NCBI RefSeq assembly: GCF_014905175.1
Contig: NC_057788.1
Location: forward strand, 9,734,001 to 9,798,000
Direction: 5' to 3'
DNA length: 64,000 nt
DNA from: Aphidius gifuensis
Lineage: Eukaryota; Arthropoda; Insecta; Hymenoptera; Braconidae
Shown: in pieces, positions 24,897 to 37,289 of the stretch
Numbering within the stretch: position 1 is the first letter of the stretch
How the letters are laid out: each line of letters begins with the position of its first letter
Notes under the pieces: generated by a model
What the model saw: the letters and a program-made list of their open reading frames with translations, nothing else
Database searches by the model: none
What the model was told of the DNA's origin: nothing
Program-made: the position numbers and the translations under genes

Positions 24897-26931
24897 TTAT
24901 GATGACATTGCTTCTTCATCTTTACTCTTCTTCTTCTTTTTTTTCTTATCTTTTTTCGGCGTTTCACCAACATCAGCTTCAGTTTCAGTTGCTAATGTTT
25001 CATTTGCATCTTCTTCACCTTCTTCTTTATCTTTTTTATCCTTTTTCTTCTTTTTTTTATCTTTCTTTTCCTTCTTTTTGTCTTTTGGTGATGTTACATC
25101 AACATCCATTTTTACATCATCTTCTTTTTTTACATTATTATTACCAGTTTCAACAGCTGATGAAACAACTTCTGATTCATCATGACTACGTTTTTTACCA
25201 GCAATACCATTACCATTTTCTTCTTTTTTAACTTCTGAAAAATCTTTATAACTTGACATCCAATCAGCTGGTGTATTTTCATTTGGTTTACCATGTTTAT
25301 CCAATAAATTATTAGCAATCATTTGCTTTTTCTTTGATGCTCTTGGACCAAGACCCCATTTTCTTGGATACTTATCTCTATCCATAATAACACGTTTAAT
25401 TTTAGCAGCAACACCATGATCACATGCAGCCATTGTTGGTGATGTCATTTGTGCAACAGCCAAGGCAACAGCTTCACCTTTGGTAGATACAATGACAATT
25501 TCTTGATTGAGCTCAATACCTTCATCATACATCAATACACCAGGTAACATTATTTTGGCACCATAACAGATTGCATTTACCTTTACAAAATAAATCATAA
25601 AATAATTAGTTTTATTATTCATTAAAGAAAGAAATTAATATATTAAAATATACTTACAGTACTGTCCTTGACAACAATTCTCTTGTGATTAACAAGAAGT
25701 GCTTCTAATGGTTTAACAACTCTTCTCAAGTATGATTCATCATTATGATTTTCATATAACCAAGCAGCATCCATAACATCATGCATTGTAACCATATTAT
25801 CTTCTTCATCTTGTACACCTGATCTGTTTCTTCTCAATTCTTGCATTTGACAACCAGTACCAAGGAATAAACCTAAATGTACACATATTGTTCTGACATA
25901 AGAACCAGCTTCACATTTAACTTTAAATACTCCCATATTGCGCTCAGTATCATAGTCCAACAGCCAACTATCATAAACTGTTCTGACACGTAACTGTCGC
26001 TTGACTGCTGATATTAGTGGAGGTCTTTGAAACAACGCACCACGTAATCTTTCCAATGCAGATACAACCTGAATTTATTTATTTTATTATTTTATATTTA
26101 CCCACTAATAATAAAAATAATAATAATGCTAATAATAATATTTTTATTTACCTTTTTAGTGTCACTAACTGATTCATGAAGTTTGAATACAGATATATAT
26201 TCTTTACCAGCTGATTGTTGAGATTTAGCAAGTCTTGTTGCACGATCAATACAAACAATAAGACAACCAGATACTTTTGGATCAAGTGTACCAGAATGAC
26301 CTGTTTTTTCAACTTTTAATATACGTTTTATCCATGCAACAACTTCATGAGATGATGGATTTGATGGTTTGTCCAAATTAATACAACCATAACTAAGATG
26401 TTCTTTGATATTTCTGTTGAGTGGTGTTGTACCACATGCCAATGGTGTAAAGTGTTTTGTTCTGGTCATCATTTTATCAAAATTCTAAATGAAAAGCAAA
26501 ACAAATATTAATATAAGTATTTTTAATGGAAATATTATTTTAATTATTTATTTTTCATATTAATAATATGATTACCTTGAAAAGAAGAGGCCAATCTTTG
26601 CAATCCAGTTTGCTTGGAGCATCAGATGGCTCCATTTTACATTCCATTGCTACTTGTTGGTCACCAAGTGACTTTCTATTTTTTTTCTTCATTTTTTCTG
26701 TAAATAATAAAAAGTTAGATTAATATTATTAATAAGTTTATTGTTAAACATTTATAACCTCTGAATAAAATATGCAAGAGCACATGTTTACAATGTAAAT
26801 GAAGACTGGTTATGGTTACGTGTAAAGTTTACATGATTACAACAATATTTTTGACTTGAGATTATTTGGTAATTAATTAAAATAATTGGTACTTGATTAA
26901 GAATACAATGCAACTTACCAATTTCTGCCAT
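24897..26931 (-). CDS. Nop60B: Dyskerin, H/ACA snoRNP pseudouridine synthase
   Basis: Minus-strand exons 26919-26931, 26576-26697, 26152-26484, 25658-26068, 24897-25580; 520 aa. The TruB domain holds the catalytic aspartate in TGHSGTLDPKVSGCL; GCINLDKPSNPSSHEV and KCEAGSYVRTICVHLG are conserved. The PUA domain follows (VNAICYGAKIMLPGVLMYDE), then RKWGLGPRASKKKQMI. The tail is lysine-rich and acidic (KKDKKKKKKKSKDEEAMSS). It is the catalytic subunit of H/ACA snoRNPs in nucleolus and Cajal bodies. A small open frame lies 53 nt upstream of the start on the same strand. Confidence 0.96.
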
Positions 26932-26984
26932 TGTTAACGAATTATTGTTAATAATGGTTAAATATTATCAACACGATGCACGTG

Positions 26985-27146
26985 TTAAATGGCGATGCTT
27001 GATTCAACGCCGGCACAATTTTTTTTAACAACCATAGATCTTGAAGTTCGTACAAGAGAAGAATCTTCAATCTTGTTGATCATACGCCATCTATCATAGA
27101 TTGTAGCGACTCTGTAGTTTGGTTTCGAAACTGTTACTAACGCCAT
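26985..27146 (-). CDS. Small upstream open reading frame, function unknown
   Basis: A 53-residue open frame (MALVTVSKPNYRVATIYDRW...) with a good start context (CAAAATGGCG) ends 53 nt before the dyskerin ATG on the same strand, in a different frame. It could be an upstream ORF in the dyskerin leader or a separate micropeptide gene. The region is less AT-rich than its surroundings. I do not recognise a family. Confidence 0.35.
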   Translation of the reverse strand: MALVTVSKPNYRVATIYDRWRMINKIEDSSLVRTSRSMVVKKNCAGVESSIAI

Positions 27147-27370
27147 TTTGAATTGGTAATGGAGAACAAAAAATTCAAACACAATAAAAAATTAACAACA
27201 ATGAAGCATTATTATTATTATTATTATATTTAATGTTATTATTTATATTTAAAATTGAAAATATATTTCACTTTACTTGATGTTTTTATTAGATCTAAGC
27301 AACTGAATTATGATTAAAAAAAAAAAAAAAACGATACGTATGTGTTTATGTACATATGAATTTTTAAAAT

Positions 27371-27740
27371 TATAAAAGCTGCAGCAGAATGTCGTACGCC
27401 TGGAGTTCACGTGGAGTTCCAGGTAAAGATTGCTAAAAACTAACATTGGTTGAGTTGACTTTACTAAATTAATCATCAACAAAAGATCAATTAAGGTAAA
27501 TAAACAATTTATAATTTTAACAATTACATTTATAAGATAATTTCGTGTATCAATATTTTATTTTAACATGCTGCATTCAATATTATTTGGCTATATGTAA
27601 ATATAATTTTATTGATTGATTGTTGATTTTGCTGGTTAATCATTAACCTTTAATTGATTTATATTTTTGGATATATTTCTTTTTATTTTATTGTGGTTGA
27701 CATTTAAATTCATCATTATTTATTGAATATAAATTTTCAG
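27371..27740 (+). promoter_or_regulatory. Chimeric promoter and 5'UTR intron of LRR-5
   Basis: TATAAAAG at 27371-27378 is followed by GCTGCAGCAG and two GTGGAGTTC/CTGGAGTTC units ending TTCCAG|GTAAAG near 27421, the class B promoter. Downstream, GATCAATTAAG|GTAAAT (GT at 27496) and the acceptor TTTTCAG at 27740 are class A leader elements. The combination is not seen in the other copies. Confidence 0.55.
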
Positions 27741-27752
27741 AGTTTACTTAAA

Positions 27753-29707
27753 ATGAATGCAAAAAAAATATGTGTTGAGAAGGACCAACAAACCTCTGAT
27801 GATGGTGACAAGAATCAAAAAATTGTCATCAATTCACTGGATTACGACTCATTAGCAAAAATCATCATGTTACTGCCAATACCAGTAAGGATAGACATGG
27901 AAAAAGGTGAATATATTATTATCAAAATAAAGTTTCTTTTTTTTTTTTTTTTAAATAAAATATTAATGTTTCTATTATTAATTATCAAATTTGATACTTT
28001 TTATTCTAGTTTGTGTCAAATGGAAAGAGGCATGTCAACTTGCTTGGTATAACATTAAAAAATACAAATGTGAATCATCAGTTGGACGTTCTTATCGTAA
28101 CCGTTTGTTAACACAATCATACTTCAAGGAAATATTATTAAGATGTGGTAATTATCTGAATGAACTGTCTCTCTCAAATGTTTGTAATTCAAGTATCATG
28201 CCATTTGTTAGTGGTCACTGTAGAAATTTAACAAGTCTTGAATGTGAATTTGACGTCTATTCGTTGAATAATTATCCTGGTCACTTTGTTCAAGCATTTA
28301 GAGAGTTGGATAAATTAAAATGCATCAAAATAATAGTGAATCATGAGTCGTATAAAAAGACAATTAATCTTTCTAGAATAATTAATAGTCTTCCAGAAAA
28401 TATGAATGAAATTCATTTATTTTCTAAATCTTGGTCGGATCAAAAACTAAATATTTCTATAGTAAGTTGTTATTGAATGCCAACTAGTTGTTCATCACTA
28501 TAGTGGCAAACAATACTATTAAATGAATATAAATTATTTAAATAAATTTTTATTATTTCAGAGTTTTAAAAAATTTAAAAATCTTCAAAAATTGACAGTG
28601 CATCGCCTCTATTTAGACAACATAATTCTTCAAGAAATATCAGAAAAAACTACACTTGTTAATCTCAAACTTCACCCAGATCATATAGACAACGAGTTTC
28701 CTTTGTTCAATAAACTTATTAATTTGGAACATATCGACCTCATGATGAACGATGGTGGCTGTTTTAAAGAAAGTACACTCTCTACAAAATTACTCAATAC
28801 TATTTTTTGTACATGCAAAAATCTAAAACATCTTGATACACCACCTGGCCCTTATGATGTAGCTAAAATTCCTCGCATAATGTGGATAAACTTTCAGAAC
28901 TTGGAATATCTTGGTATTTCTTGTAATATGATGCCTTACTTAGCAAATACAATCGTTGGATATTGCAACAATTTGAAACACTTGAGAATACATAATCCTA
29001 ATGGCTTAATGAATGAATCTGGTCTAAAGAAGCTAACAGAGTTGGAAAATCTTGAATGTTTAATATTGGAAAATAAAATTTCGCTCAGTGACGAATCAAT
29101 AATTGCAATTTCAAACAATTGCAAAGAACTTAAACGTTTAGAAATTGATCGTTGCACTATAGTATCATGTATTGATAGTGAGCCACTTCCTTCTTCATCT
29201 GTTCTTGAAGAGTTATCAAAATTACAATGTCTTGAACATCTAAACTTGGGTTTTGCAGAAAATCTTAAAGATAGTACAATTACTGCTATTGCTAAAAATT
29301 GTAAAAACCTAAAAATATTAAATATCAGTAGCAGTGATGATATTACTGAAACAGCTCTCGTTGCATTAACAAAGATGAAAAATTTACAAAAACTAGACGT
29401 AAGTTGTCTTGATATAATTACAGACAGCTTCCTTATAAAATTGAAAGGATTAAAAGAATTGAATTGTAGTGAATGCGACAAACTTACTAATGCTGGTGTT
29501 ATTAAATTTATAAAAAATAATCCAGATCTTGAACTGCTTGATGTCCGCTATATTGACAATATCACAATTGATATGATGATTGGTGCTGATCAAGCAACTG
29601 AAAATCGTACAAATGGTATCATTTTACAAATATATTCAGATAGTCCGTCAATAGCCCATGCTTCTAAGTCAACGATTAAATCTCAATGGTTAGTTGTTAC
29701 TTGTTGA
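27753..29707 (+). CDS. F-box/leucine-rich-repeat protein (LRR-5)
   Basis: Exons 27753-27906, 28010-28461, 28562-29707; 583 aa. The start is ATG 27753 (MNAKKICVEKDQQ); an in-frame ATG at 27723 lies before the leader splice acceptor and is not preferred. F-box: INSLDYDSLAKIIMLLP, VCVKWKEACQLAW. LRRs are complete and the end is TIKSQWLVVTC. Family inference: SCF substrate adaptor. It is the first array copy after the single-copy block. Confidence 0.86.
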
Positions 29708-30452
29708 ATGTACATAATTAAAATCATCGTATAATTTATTTCTAAAAACACACGCAAAGTTCCTTACCAAGTCAATGACAGTGTGAACACATCGTAAAAG
29801 AACATCATAATTATAACTCGTTTTCAATGTTACTTGGAATCATAAAAATTTTAATGTCAATGTTAATAATTTTGTCAAAGTTAGAAAAATAGACTCAAAT
29901 TGACTTAAATAATTCTTCGTATGGAACAATTATATTTACCTATAATGGTACATATATGTCATTACAGGTTTAATGATATTCAAGTAGCTACTAGTGGCTA
30001 AAAAAATTGTTTTATATTTTTTTAATGAACGCACCAGTTATTGTAGACACTTATAAATTCGTACAAGCCAGGTAAATTCTTAAACGTCATGTTATTGCCA
30101 TAATCTTGCCATTTCATTGACAATATATTTTTTTAATAAATATAATCATTGACAAAAATAAATTGATTTATTAATAATAAATTATTCTACATCTAAACAA
30201 ATATTCATGCAAACATAAATATTTCTAAAGATTTATTGAAAATAAAAAGCAACTATTATATTTCCAAAATAATAAATATTTTTATTTAATTAACCATTGT
30301 GTGTCTTGAACTTTTTTTGATAAATAAAACCACAAGATATTCTGCACAAACTATTTAATCTACATATAATTTTTTTAGAACCAGCAATTGAGAAAAGTAT
30401 TTAATTGATTAACCACTTGAATTTTTTTTTTTTTTAAACCATGTAACAGTCA
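29708..30452. other. 3' flank of LRR-5
   Basis: Shared array 3' flank, AT-rich, with the tgacaatatatttttttaat motif near 30117. It ends where the CCCTGGT element begins. No gene is seen. Confidence 0.55.
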
Positions 30453-30720
30453 CCCTGGTAGAAATATTTCTCCAACTTTCTTCCAACTTTTTTCCAACTT
30501 TTCTCCGCCATTTCTCCGCACCTCTTTAGGAAAAATGACCCATGGTTGGAGAAATGGCGGACAAATTTCTCCAACCTTTCTCCAACCAAAAATTTACTCC
30601 AACTTTTTTCCGACTTTTCTCCAACTTTTTTTCCGCCATTTCTTCAACCTGAAATTTACTCCAACTTTTTTCCAACCAAAAATTCACTCAAATTTTTTTC
30701 CAACCATGGGTCATTTTCGT
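30453..30720. mobile_element. Truncated foldback-like element with CCCTGGT end
   Basis: It begins CCCTGGTAGAAATATTTCTC, the same end as the element at 48656. The body is made of CTCCAACTTTT and CCGCCATTTCT repeats. An internal inverted pair, AAAATGACCCATGGTTGGA (from 30532) and its complement (ending near 30716), forms a hairpin. No second CCCTGGT end is found. LRR-6 upstream sequence resumes only near 30780, without its promoter. Confidence 0.6.
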
Positions 30721-30891
30721 ATACTATTATTATTTGAAAACGATTTATTAATTTGAAAAGGGGATCTTGAGCTGGCTGTATTATCATTAACCTTTAATTG
30801 ATTTATATTTTGGAATATATTTCTGTTTCATTTAATTTGCGGTATAATACATTTAAATTCATCATTATTTTAGTTTCAGAGTTTACTTAAA

Positions 30892-32060
30892 ATGAATTTA
30901 AAAACAATATGTGTTGAGAAAAACAAACGAATCTCGGATAATGGTGACAAGGGTCAAAAAGTTGTCATCAATTTACTGGATTACGACTCATTAGCAAAAA
31001 TCATCATGTTGCTGCCAATACCAGAAAAGATAGACATGGAAAGAGGTAAATATATAATGATTAAAATGTAGTTTCTTTTTTTTTTTTTGTTAATAAAATA
31101 TCAGTGTTTGTATTTTATTAATTATTAAATTCAATATGTTTTATTATAGTTTGTACCAAATGGAAAGAGGCATGTCAACTGGCTTGGTATGACATTAAAA
31201 AATACAAATGTAAATCATCAATTGAATGTTGTTATGATTACCGTTCGTTGACACAATCTTACCTCGAAAAAATATTATCAAGATGTGGTAATTATCTAAA
31301 AGAATTGTCTCTCTTAGATATATGTGATTCAAGTATCATGCCATTTATTGGTGATCACTGTAAAAATTTAACAACTTTGGAATGTGAATTTGATGATAAT
31401 TCCTCAATTAAAAATGCTGATCACTTTGTTCAAGCATTTACACAGCTGGATAAAATAAAATGCATCAAATTAACAGTGGATTACAAGAACTCGAACGAGA
31501 CAATTAATCTCTCGGGAATAATTAATAGTCTTCCAGAAGAAATTAATGAAATTCATTTATTTTCGAAACGTCGGTGGTTTAAAGAACTAAATATTTCTAT
31601 AGTAAGTTGTTATTAAATATCAACTAGTTGTTCATCACTATAGTGGATAACAATCCTATTAAATGAATATAAATTATTTAAATAAATTTTTATTATTAGA
31701 CAACAAAAATTTTTCAAGAAATATCAGAAAAAATAACCCTTGTTTATCTATAGACATTGAACTAAATGCTATTCCCGAAAGTTTTTTTTTTCTATTTGAT
31801 AAACTTGTTAATTTGGAATATATTAAAATGAAAATTAAAAAAAAATCATATGAATATATGGAAATAGAAAGAAACTCTTTACAAAAGTACTCAATACTAT
31901 TTTTTGTACATGCAAAAATCTAAAACATCTTGATATTCCGTGTGGTCTTTATGATGTAGCTAAAATTCCTCTTAAAAAATGGATTAACTTTCAAAACTTG
32001 GAATATCTGGGTATTTTTTGTTATATAATGCCTGACTTAGCAAATACAATTGTTAAAAAA
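30892..32060 (+). pseudogene. Broken F-box/LRR gene (LRR-6, 5' part)
   Basis: Exons 1 (30892-31045) and 2 (31150-31601) are intact and in frame, with F-box INLLDYDSLAKIIMLLP. Exon 3 is destroyed. Its acceptor and first 60 or so nt are deleted (homology restarts at GACAACAAAAATTTTTCAAG near 31699), the frame shifts repeatedly, and homology stops near 32055 after PDLANTIVK. The upstream promoter is missing too. A later piece of exon 3 lies at 36125-36690, about 4 kb downstream. Confidence 0.8.
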
Positions 32061-32208
32061 AAATTTAACATATTCTCTACGGCGAAATTAGTATACAAAA
32101 AAACATTAGTGTATAAATTTATTTGAAATGAAAATTTACTATTTATAAAAATGATATAAACATGAAAAATGTATTGTTTATCATATTCAAAATAATTTTG
32201 CCTCATAC

Positions 32209-32686
32209 GGAAAATATAGACTTATAAATAACAACTGTCAATAAAAAATATCAAGCAGGATTGTGGTTGAGCGAGCAAACGCGTAAAATGATTACACGTG
32301 TCTTCGATACTGCAGTCGTTAGTTCAATCCCAAATCCCAAATCCCAATGTGTCACAAGTTACCACAACATTATTGACTTGTAGGACAACAAATTATTCTA
32401 ATATATTTTGAACAGTGTTATACTTAAGGCAAATACCTCCTAGCAAAAAACGAGTGAAGATAATCTCTATCCTGGTTTTCTGATGAAAAGTATTTGCCTC
32501 AAACTCCAATATTTTTTGCAAAAAAAAAATAAAAAATTGACAAAATAGTATCACTGACATTAGATCTCACTTATTCTTAATTTAATAATTTTAATAGCTT
32601 ATTTTTTGTTAATTTAAATAACAGTATTGTTGTCAAATCAGTCAAGTATTTCCCAAACGGTTTAAAAAATAATACTATAAAATAGA
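32209..32686. repeat. tRNA-like dispersed repeat, copy A
   Basis: About 480 bp that recurs in direct orientation at 35284-35786. It contains GTGGTTGAGCGAGC and GTTAGTTCAATCCC, which resemble the A and B boxes of a tRNA-derived SINE promoter. A later part folds into a hairpin between GGCAAATACCTCC and AGTATTTGCC. The copies differ by point changes and small gaps. Confidence 0.6.
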
Positions 32687-32689
32687 AAA

Positions 32690-33960
32690 ACACACATATA
32701 AAAATAATGACACTATTGTCAAATGTCCAAAAAATTATAATAAACAAACAAATATTTCATTAAACAATTTATTTATATTTTTTAAATTTACTTTTATCAT
32801 ATTTATTGGATAAATTTAAAATTCATTAATTTAAAAATAAATTCATTAGTCATTCAACTCAATGCTATTAATATTTCAAATTTACAAATTTAATTTTTTT
32901 TAAATTAACTTTCAAATATTGTATTCAATTTTTTATATCACTTTGCAAATTAATCATTATATATATTTTAAATTTACTAGTAGATATTTTGATAATAATG
33001 AAATATTTATTATTTTTTTTCTTTTGCGACTGCTCATGATTTTTTAACCGGATATTTTTTGTTTAGAATATATATTGACGAGAATATTTAGTCGTCTTAC
33101 CAATAGACAGTTACCAAAAAAAAATTTAATAATTTACCACTAATTTAAATACGTATTATTATTATTTAAACAATTCCTTATTATTATTTATTTATCGGCA
33201 AAATACAACACTTTATCACCGTAATATTATTCTCACGTGATAAAAAATTTCATCAAATATAAAATCAACGGTTCATACAATTAACAATACACAAATAAAA
33301 TTCATATATTTAATTGTTAATAAATTGTTAATAAACAGACGCGGTGAAATGCATACTAAATGATTACTACAATAAAATCTGTTCTTTGGAGGATAAAAAA
33401 TTCGATGTCGAGTATATCGTTAGAAAAAAGGTCACAAAAAAATGAGACAACAAAAAATACTTTTTAAAAGACAAAAAAAAGTATTTCATTTTCGGCTATA
33501 CATTCGCAGTGCAGTGTCAGTCAATGTTTTGCACGATAAAAAAAAAATAAAAATAAAAAGAGATATATTACGGTTGCTTTGTTAATTGCACAAGACAAAT
33601 GAAATTTAATAATTTCATATGGCGCTATGTTAAATTTTTTGATTGTATTTTAATTTTTTTCAAATTGCAATTTGTTTTATCTTCTATGATTCTGTCTCGC
33701 ACATTATTAACTTGTTTGTTTAATTTTGCAATTATTTTTTTTGCTCAAGCATCTACAATTCTGTCATTTTATTTTGAAAATATTTTTCTATTTCTATCAT
33801 TTCATTGTCATTATGTACTTTCGCTATATGTGTATGTTGTTTTTTTTTAAATTTTTTTATTCTTCTAAAATATTTAAAAATTAATTTATTATAAAAAAAA
33901 CTTTTTAAATTGATAATTAATTTTAAAGAATTATATTTATTTTATTTTCTGACATTTGTC
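32690..33960. other. AT-rich spacer inside the foreign insert
   Basis: No protein similarity. An 83-codon AT-rich open frame (33599-33850) looks random. The segment 33490-33540 is less AT-rich, with no assignment. Confidence 0.5.
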
Positions 33961-33962
33961 AG

Positions 33963-35139
33963 CAATGTTGAAGTCAATTGTTCGCCAGTATCACAAGAAG
34001 ATTTTGATTCTTGAGGAGGAAAAATACGATTATGAGGTTCAATGAATATATTAAAAAAAAAAAAAAAAAAAACAATAACGTATGAATTAATTACGTAGAA
34101 AAGTATTTAAAAAAACAAAACAAATAAATTTATTAAATTTAGTTATTCTAAATTTACTAAAAATAATTTAATTTAAGTAATTAATTTTATTTTTTGTTTT
34201 ATAAAAATCAACAAGCTGTTTTTTTTTTTAGTAAGCTGTAGAACTATTGTAGATAATTATGGATAATACATATTTTCTTATATCAAATATATCCCTGTAA
34301 AATGTTTTACCATTATTTCCTCGTGTTTTTCTAGCTACCCTTCATTTATAATTAATTATCATTATTATTTTGTTCGATTTTGCACCGAGCCACAAAATAC
34401 CAGCTGATAATCAGTGAATTAATAAAAAATTAAAAATTTAAATTTGGGATTACTTAATTTATTTTATTATTAATTTATTAATGATATTTTTGGAATAATT
34501 TTTTTCTTTTTTTATCAACAATTTGATAGTGTTTTTATTTTTTCATTTATATAAAATTTTTATTTACAATTTTAACTTGTACTTATTTTAAAAAAATTAA
34601 GTACAGATTTTAGAAAGAAAAAATTATTCATTTATTATTCATTATGTGATGCTTTTAATCATAAATAATTTTTTTTCATTTATTTATGCTACATGTGAAT
34701 AGTCAAATTTGTAAATTTTTGCTTTTGCATTTTATTTTGCATTAATGAATTATATATTTTTGGTTTTGTTCTAAAAAAAAATTATATAAATTTATATGAA
34801 AATACAATTTCATTAATTTTTTTAAATAAATATAAACAATTGGTTGTATTTTTAATTAATTTTTAAATTATATATGTAGATTGCCGAGCTCAACAGTCAG
34901 GTGAATGATCTCCGAGGCAAATTGTAAGTGTTTTTTTTTTTTTATAAAAAGGTAATAACTATAGAAATTTGTTTAATATAAACATTAAATATTTCAGTAT
35001 GAAACCAGCTTTGAAAAAAGTTTCAAAATATGAAAATAAATTTGCCAAGCTTTAAAAGAAAGCAGCAGAATTTAATTTTAGAAATCAACTGAAGCAAGTT
35101 AAAAAGAAGGAATTTACTCTTGAAGAAGAAGACAAAAAG
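33963..35139 (+). pseudogene. wupA: Troponin I fragment with in-frame stop
   Basis: Three exon-like pieces with intact borders. 33963-34036 encodes VRQYHKKILILEEEKYDYE. 34880-34923 encodes IAELNSQVNDLRGK. 34998-35139 encodes KPALKKVSKYENKFAKL, then TAA at 35053-35055 where troponin I has Gln, then AAEFNFRNQL and KKKEFTLEEEDKK. Order and content match the C-terminal half of insect troponin I, the inhibitory subunit of the muscle thin filament. Introns are retained, so this is a genomic, not processed, copy. Five-prime and final exons are absent. Confidence 0.85.
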
Positions 35140-35283
35140 GTAAATACAAATTATTTATTTAAAAATTATATTCTCTAGTAATAATTTAAGAAAAAAAAAA
35201 AACAAATTAATATATTTAAAATTTTTATTGTCTATTATGAAATAGAGTGAATACTTTTTATACATTTATTATTTATAAGAAAT

Positions 35284-35786
35284 GGGAAATATAGACACAT
35301 GAATAACAATCTGTTGGTAAATATATCGAGCAAGCTTGTGGTTAAGCGAGCAAACGCGTGGCTAATAGGTTGAGCTTTTGCAGGACCAAGTTCAAATCAA
35401 ACCTATATCCGACCTGTGTCGAAACTGTACTTGGATAGATCAATTTATAGTACTCTGCATAAAGAGAATGATTATTCCCTCATAATTTACGATCAATTTG
35501 GCAAAGACCTTCATATATCTTAGGCAAATATCTCCTGGCAAAGAACGAGTGAAGATATCTCTATCCCTGGTTCTTTGCTGGGAAGTATTCGCCTCATACA
35601 TCCGATTTTTTTTGCAAAAAAAATATAAAAAATTGACAAAATAGTAACACTGACATTAGATCTTATTTATTCTTAATTTAATAATTTTAATAGCTTATTT
35701 TTTGTTAATTTAAATAACACTATTGTTATCAAATCAGTCAAGTATTTCCCAAACAGTTTAAAAAATAATACTAAAAAATTTTTAGT
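35284..35786. repeat. tRNA-like dispersed repeat, copy B
   Basis: Direct repeat of 32209-32686: TGTGGTTAAGCGAGCAAACG, then the GGCAAATATCTCCTGGCAAA hairpin, then GACATTAGATCT and the tail to AAAAAATAATACTA. The two copies bracket the troponin I fragment. Confidence 0.6.
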
Positions 35787-36124
35787 AACGAATTCGTTCT
35801 ATTGAAAATTGATAATTTTCAAAACTCCGGCGAAAGCCCGTGTGGTTTATCTCGATTATTCCAAATTCATTACAGTTTAATTTTTTTTACAATTTTAAAT
35901 TATATGATTGAATTATTTTTAACATTTTTTAAAACAAATTTAAGGTTATACTTCATGCAGGTATTGATATCAATGATTCTATTAGATTTGTTCAAGAAAT
36001 AAATCAATACAAATATTAAAAAAATAAATCGTTCAATTTACTTTTTTTTTAACTAAACAATTTTTTTTTTTCAAATCATTTTGTTTAATACTTTTATTTA
36101 CTTAAAATAAATGCAAAAAAATAC

Positions 36125-36690
36125 TATAGTTATACCATATGTCAATAGTAACTTATTTTCTCCTTCATCTGTTCTTGATGAGTTATCAAAATTGCAATAT
36201 CTTGAACGTGTAAACGCGTTATGCAGAAAATCTTAATGATAGTACAATTACTGCTATCGCTAATAATTGTAAAAACCTAAAAAGTTTAGATATCCAAAAT
36301 TGCACAGGTCTTACTGAGACAGCTCTCGTTGCTTTATCAAACTTGGAAAATTTACAAAAACTAGACGTAAGTTATCTTGATATCATTACAGACAGCTTCA
36401 TTATCAAATTGAAAGGATTAAAAGAATTGCATTGTAATAAATGCAAGAAACTTACTAATGCTGGTATTATTCAAGTTATAAAAAATAATCCAGATCTTGA
36501 AAAAATTAGTGTCTGGTGTATAAAAAATATTACAATAGATATGGTTATTGCTGTTGATCTGGCAATTAAAAATCGCACGAATGGTATCATTTTACACATA
36601 ATAATGGATGATTCGTCAATAATCAAAGCTTCTAAGTCAATAATTACATCTCAATGGTTAGTTGTTAGATACTTTCATTTTCTTTTCTAA
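36125..36690 (+). pseudogene. F-box/LRR exon 3 fragment, probable 3' part of LRR-6
   Basis: Homology to the end of exon 3 begins at VPYVNSNLFSPSSVLDEL and is frameshifted near 36210-36235 (cttgaacgtgtaaacgcgtt). It then runs open to IITSQWLVVRYFHFLF. It is nearly identical to the end of LRR-7. The LRR segment between PDLANTIV and VPSV is missing compared with LRR-6's 5' part. Confidence 0.75.
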
Positions 36691-37289
36691 TTTAAGAATA
36701 TAACTTGTTCTCGATATTAGTTGGAAATTGGAACCATGTAAGTTTTCATGACAATGTTAATCATTTTGTAAAATAAAGTTTAAAAATAAATATCTTTCTG
36801 AAATAATTTTTTGTATGGAACAATTATTTTTACCCTTGGATTAAAAAATCATTTAATAAATTTGTAAGGTAAATTTTTGAATATGGTAATTGCATTTTAT
36901 TGTCAACATATTCTTTTAATAAATAATCATTCACAAAAAAATATTGATCAATTATTTACCTAAATAAATACTCATACTGCCAAAAAATATTTCTAAAGAT
37001 GTTTCGAAAATGAAAAACAAATTTTTCTTAATTAAACACAACAATTCAACCAAATTTAAAAGTGTAGTTGAAATGATTGATATTGATTGTAAATAAAAAA
37101 AGAAATATATGCAAAAAAATTCAAACGTATTCTCAACTGATAGCTGTGTAAACAAAAATATAGAAGCCATAAAATAACATATTTATTTATTTATAATATT
37201 ATCTAAAAATATATGATAATAATATTTCATTATATGGAAGGTGTAAAATTTTTAAATTAATTTTTTAACAGGTTTTTAACAATTATTTA
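36691..37289. other. Array 3' flank
   Basis: AT-rich 3' flank shared with 41220-41660. No gene is seen. Confidence 0.5.

Noticed and set aside
24889..25231. Serine/phenylalanine-rich plus-strand frames
   Set aside because: They are the complement of the lysine-rich dyskerin tail.
27723..27752. Upstream in-frame ATG for LRR-5 (likewise 38624 for LRR-7)
   Set aside because: It precedes the conserved leader splice acceptor and aligns with non-coding sequence in the sister genes.
30535..30756. Open frames in the truncated CCCTGGT element
   Set aside because: They come from simple CCAACTTTT repeats and read as low-complexity FSPTF units.
32270..32345. Possible tRNA gene
   Set aside because: A- and B-box-like motifs exist, but no cloverleaf with acceptor stem forms and the segment belongs to a longer dispersed repeat.
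33599..33850. 83-codon hydrophobic open frame
   Set aside because: Very AT-rich, low-complexity composition (F, L, I, Y) expected by chance; no start context or similarity.
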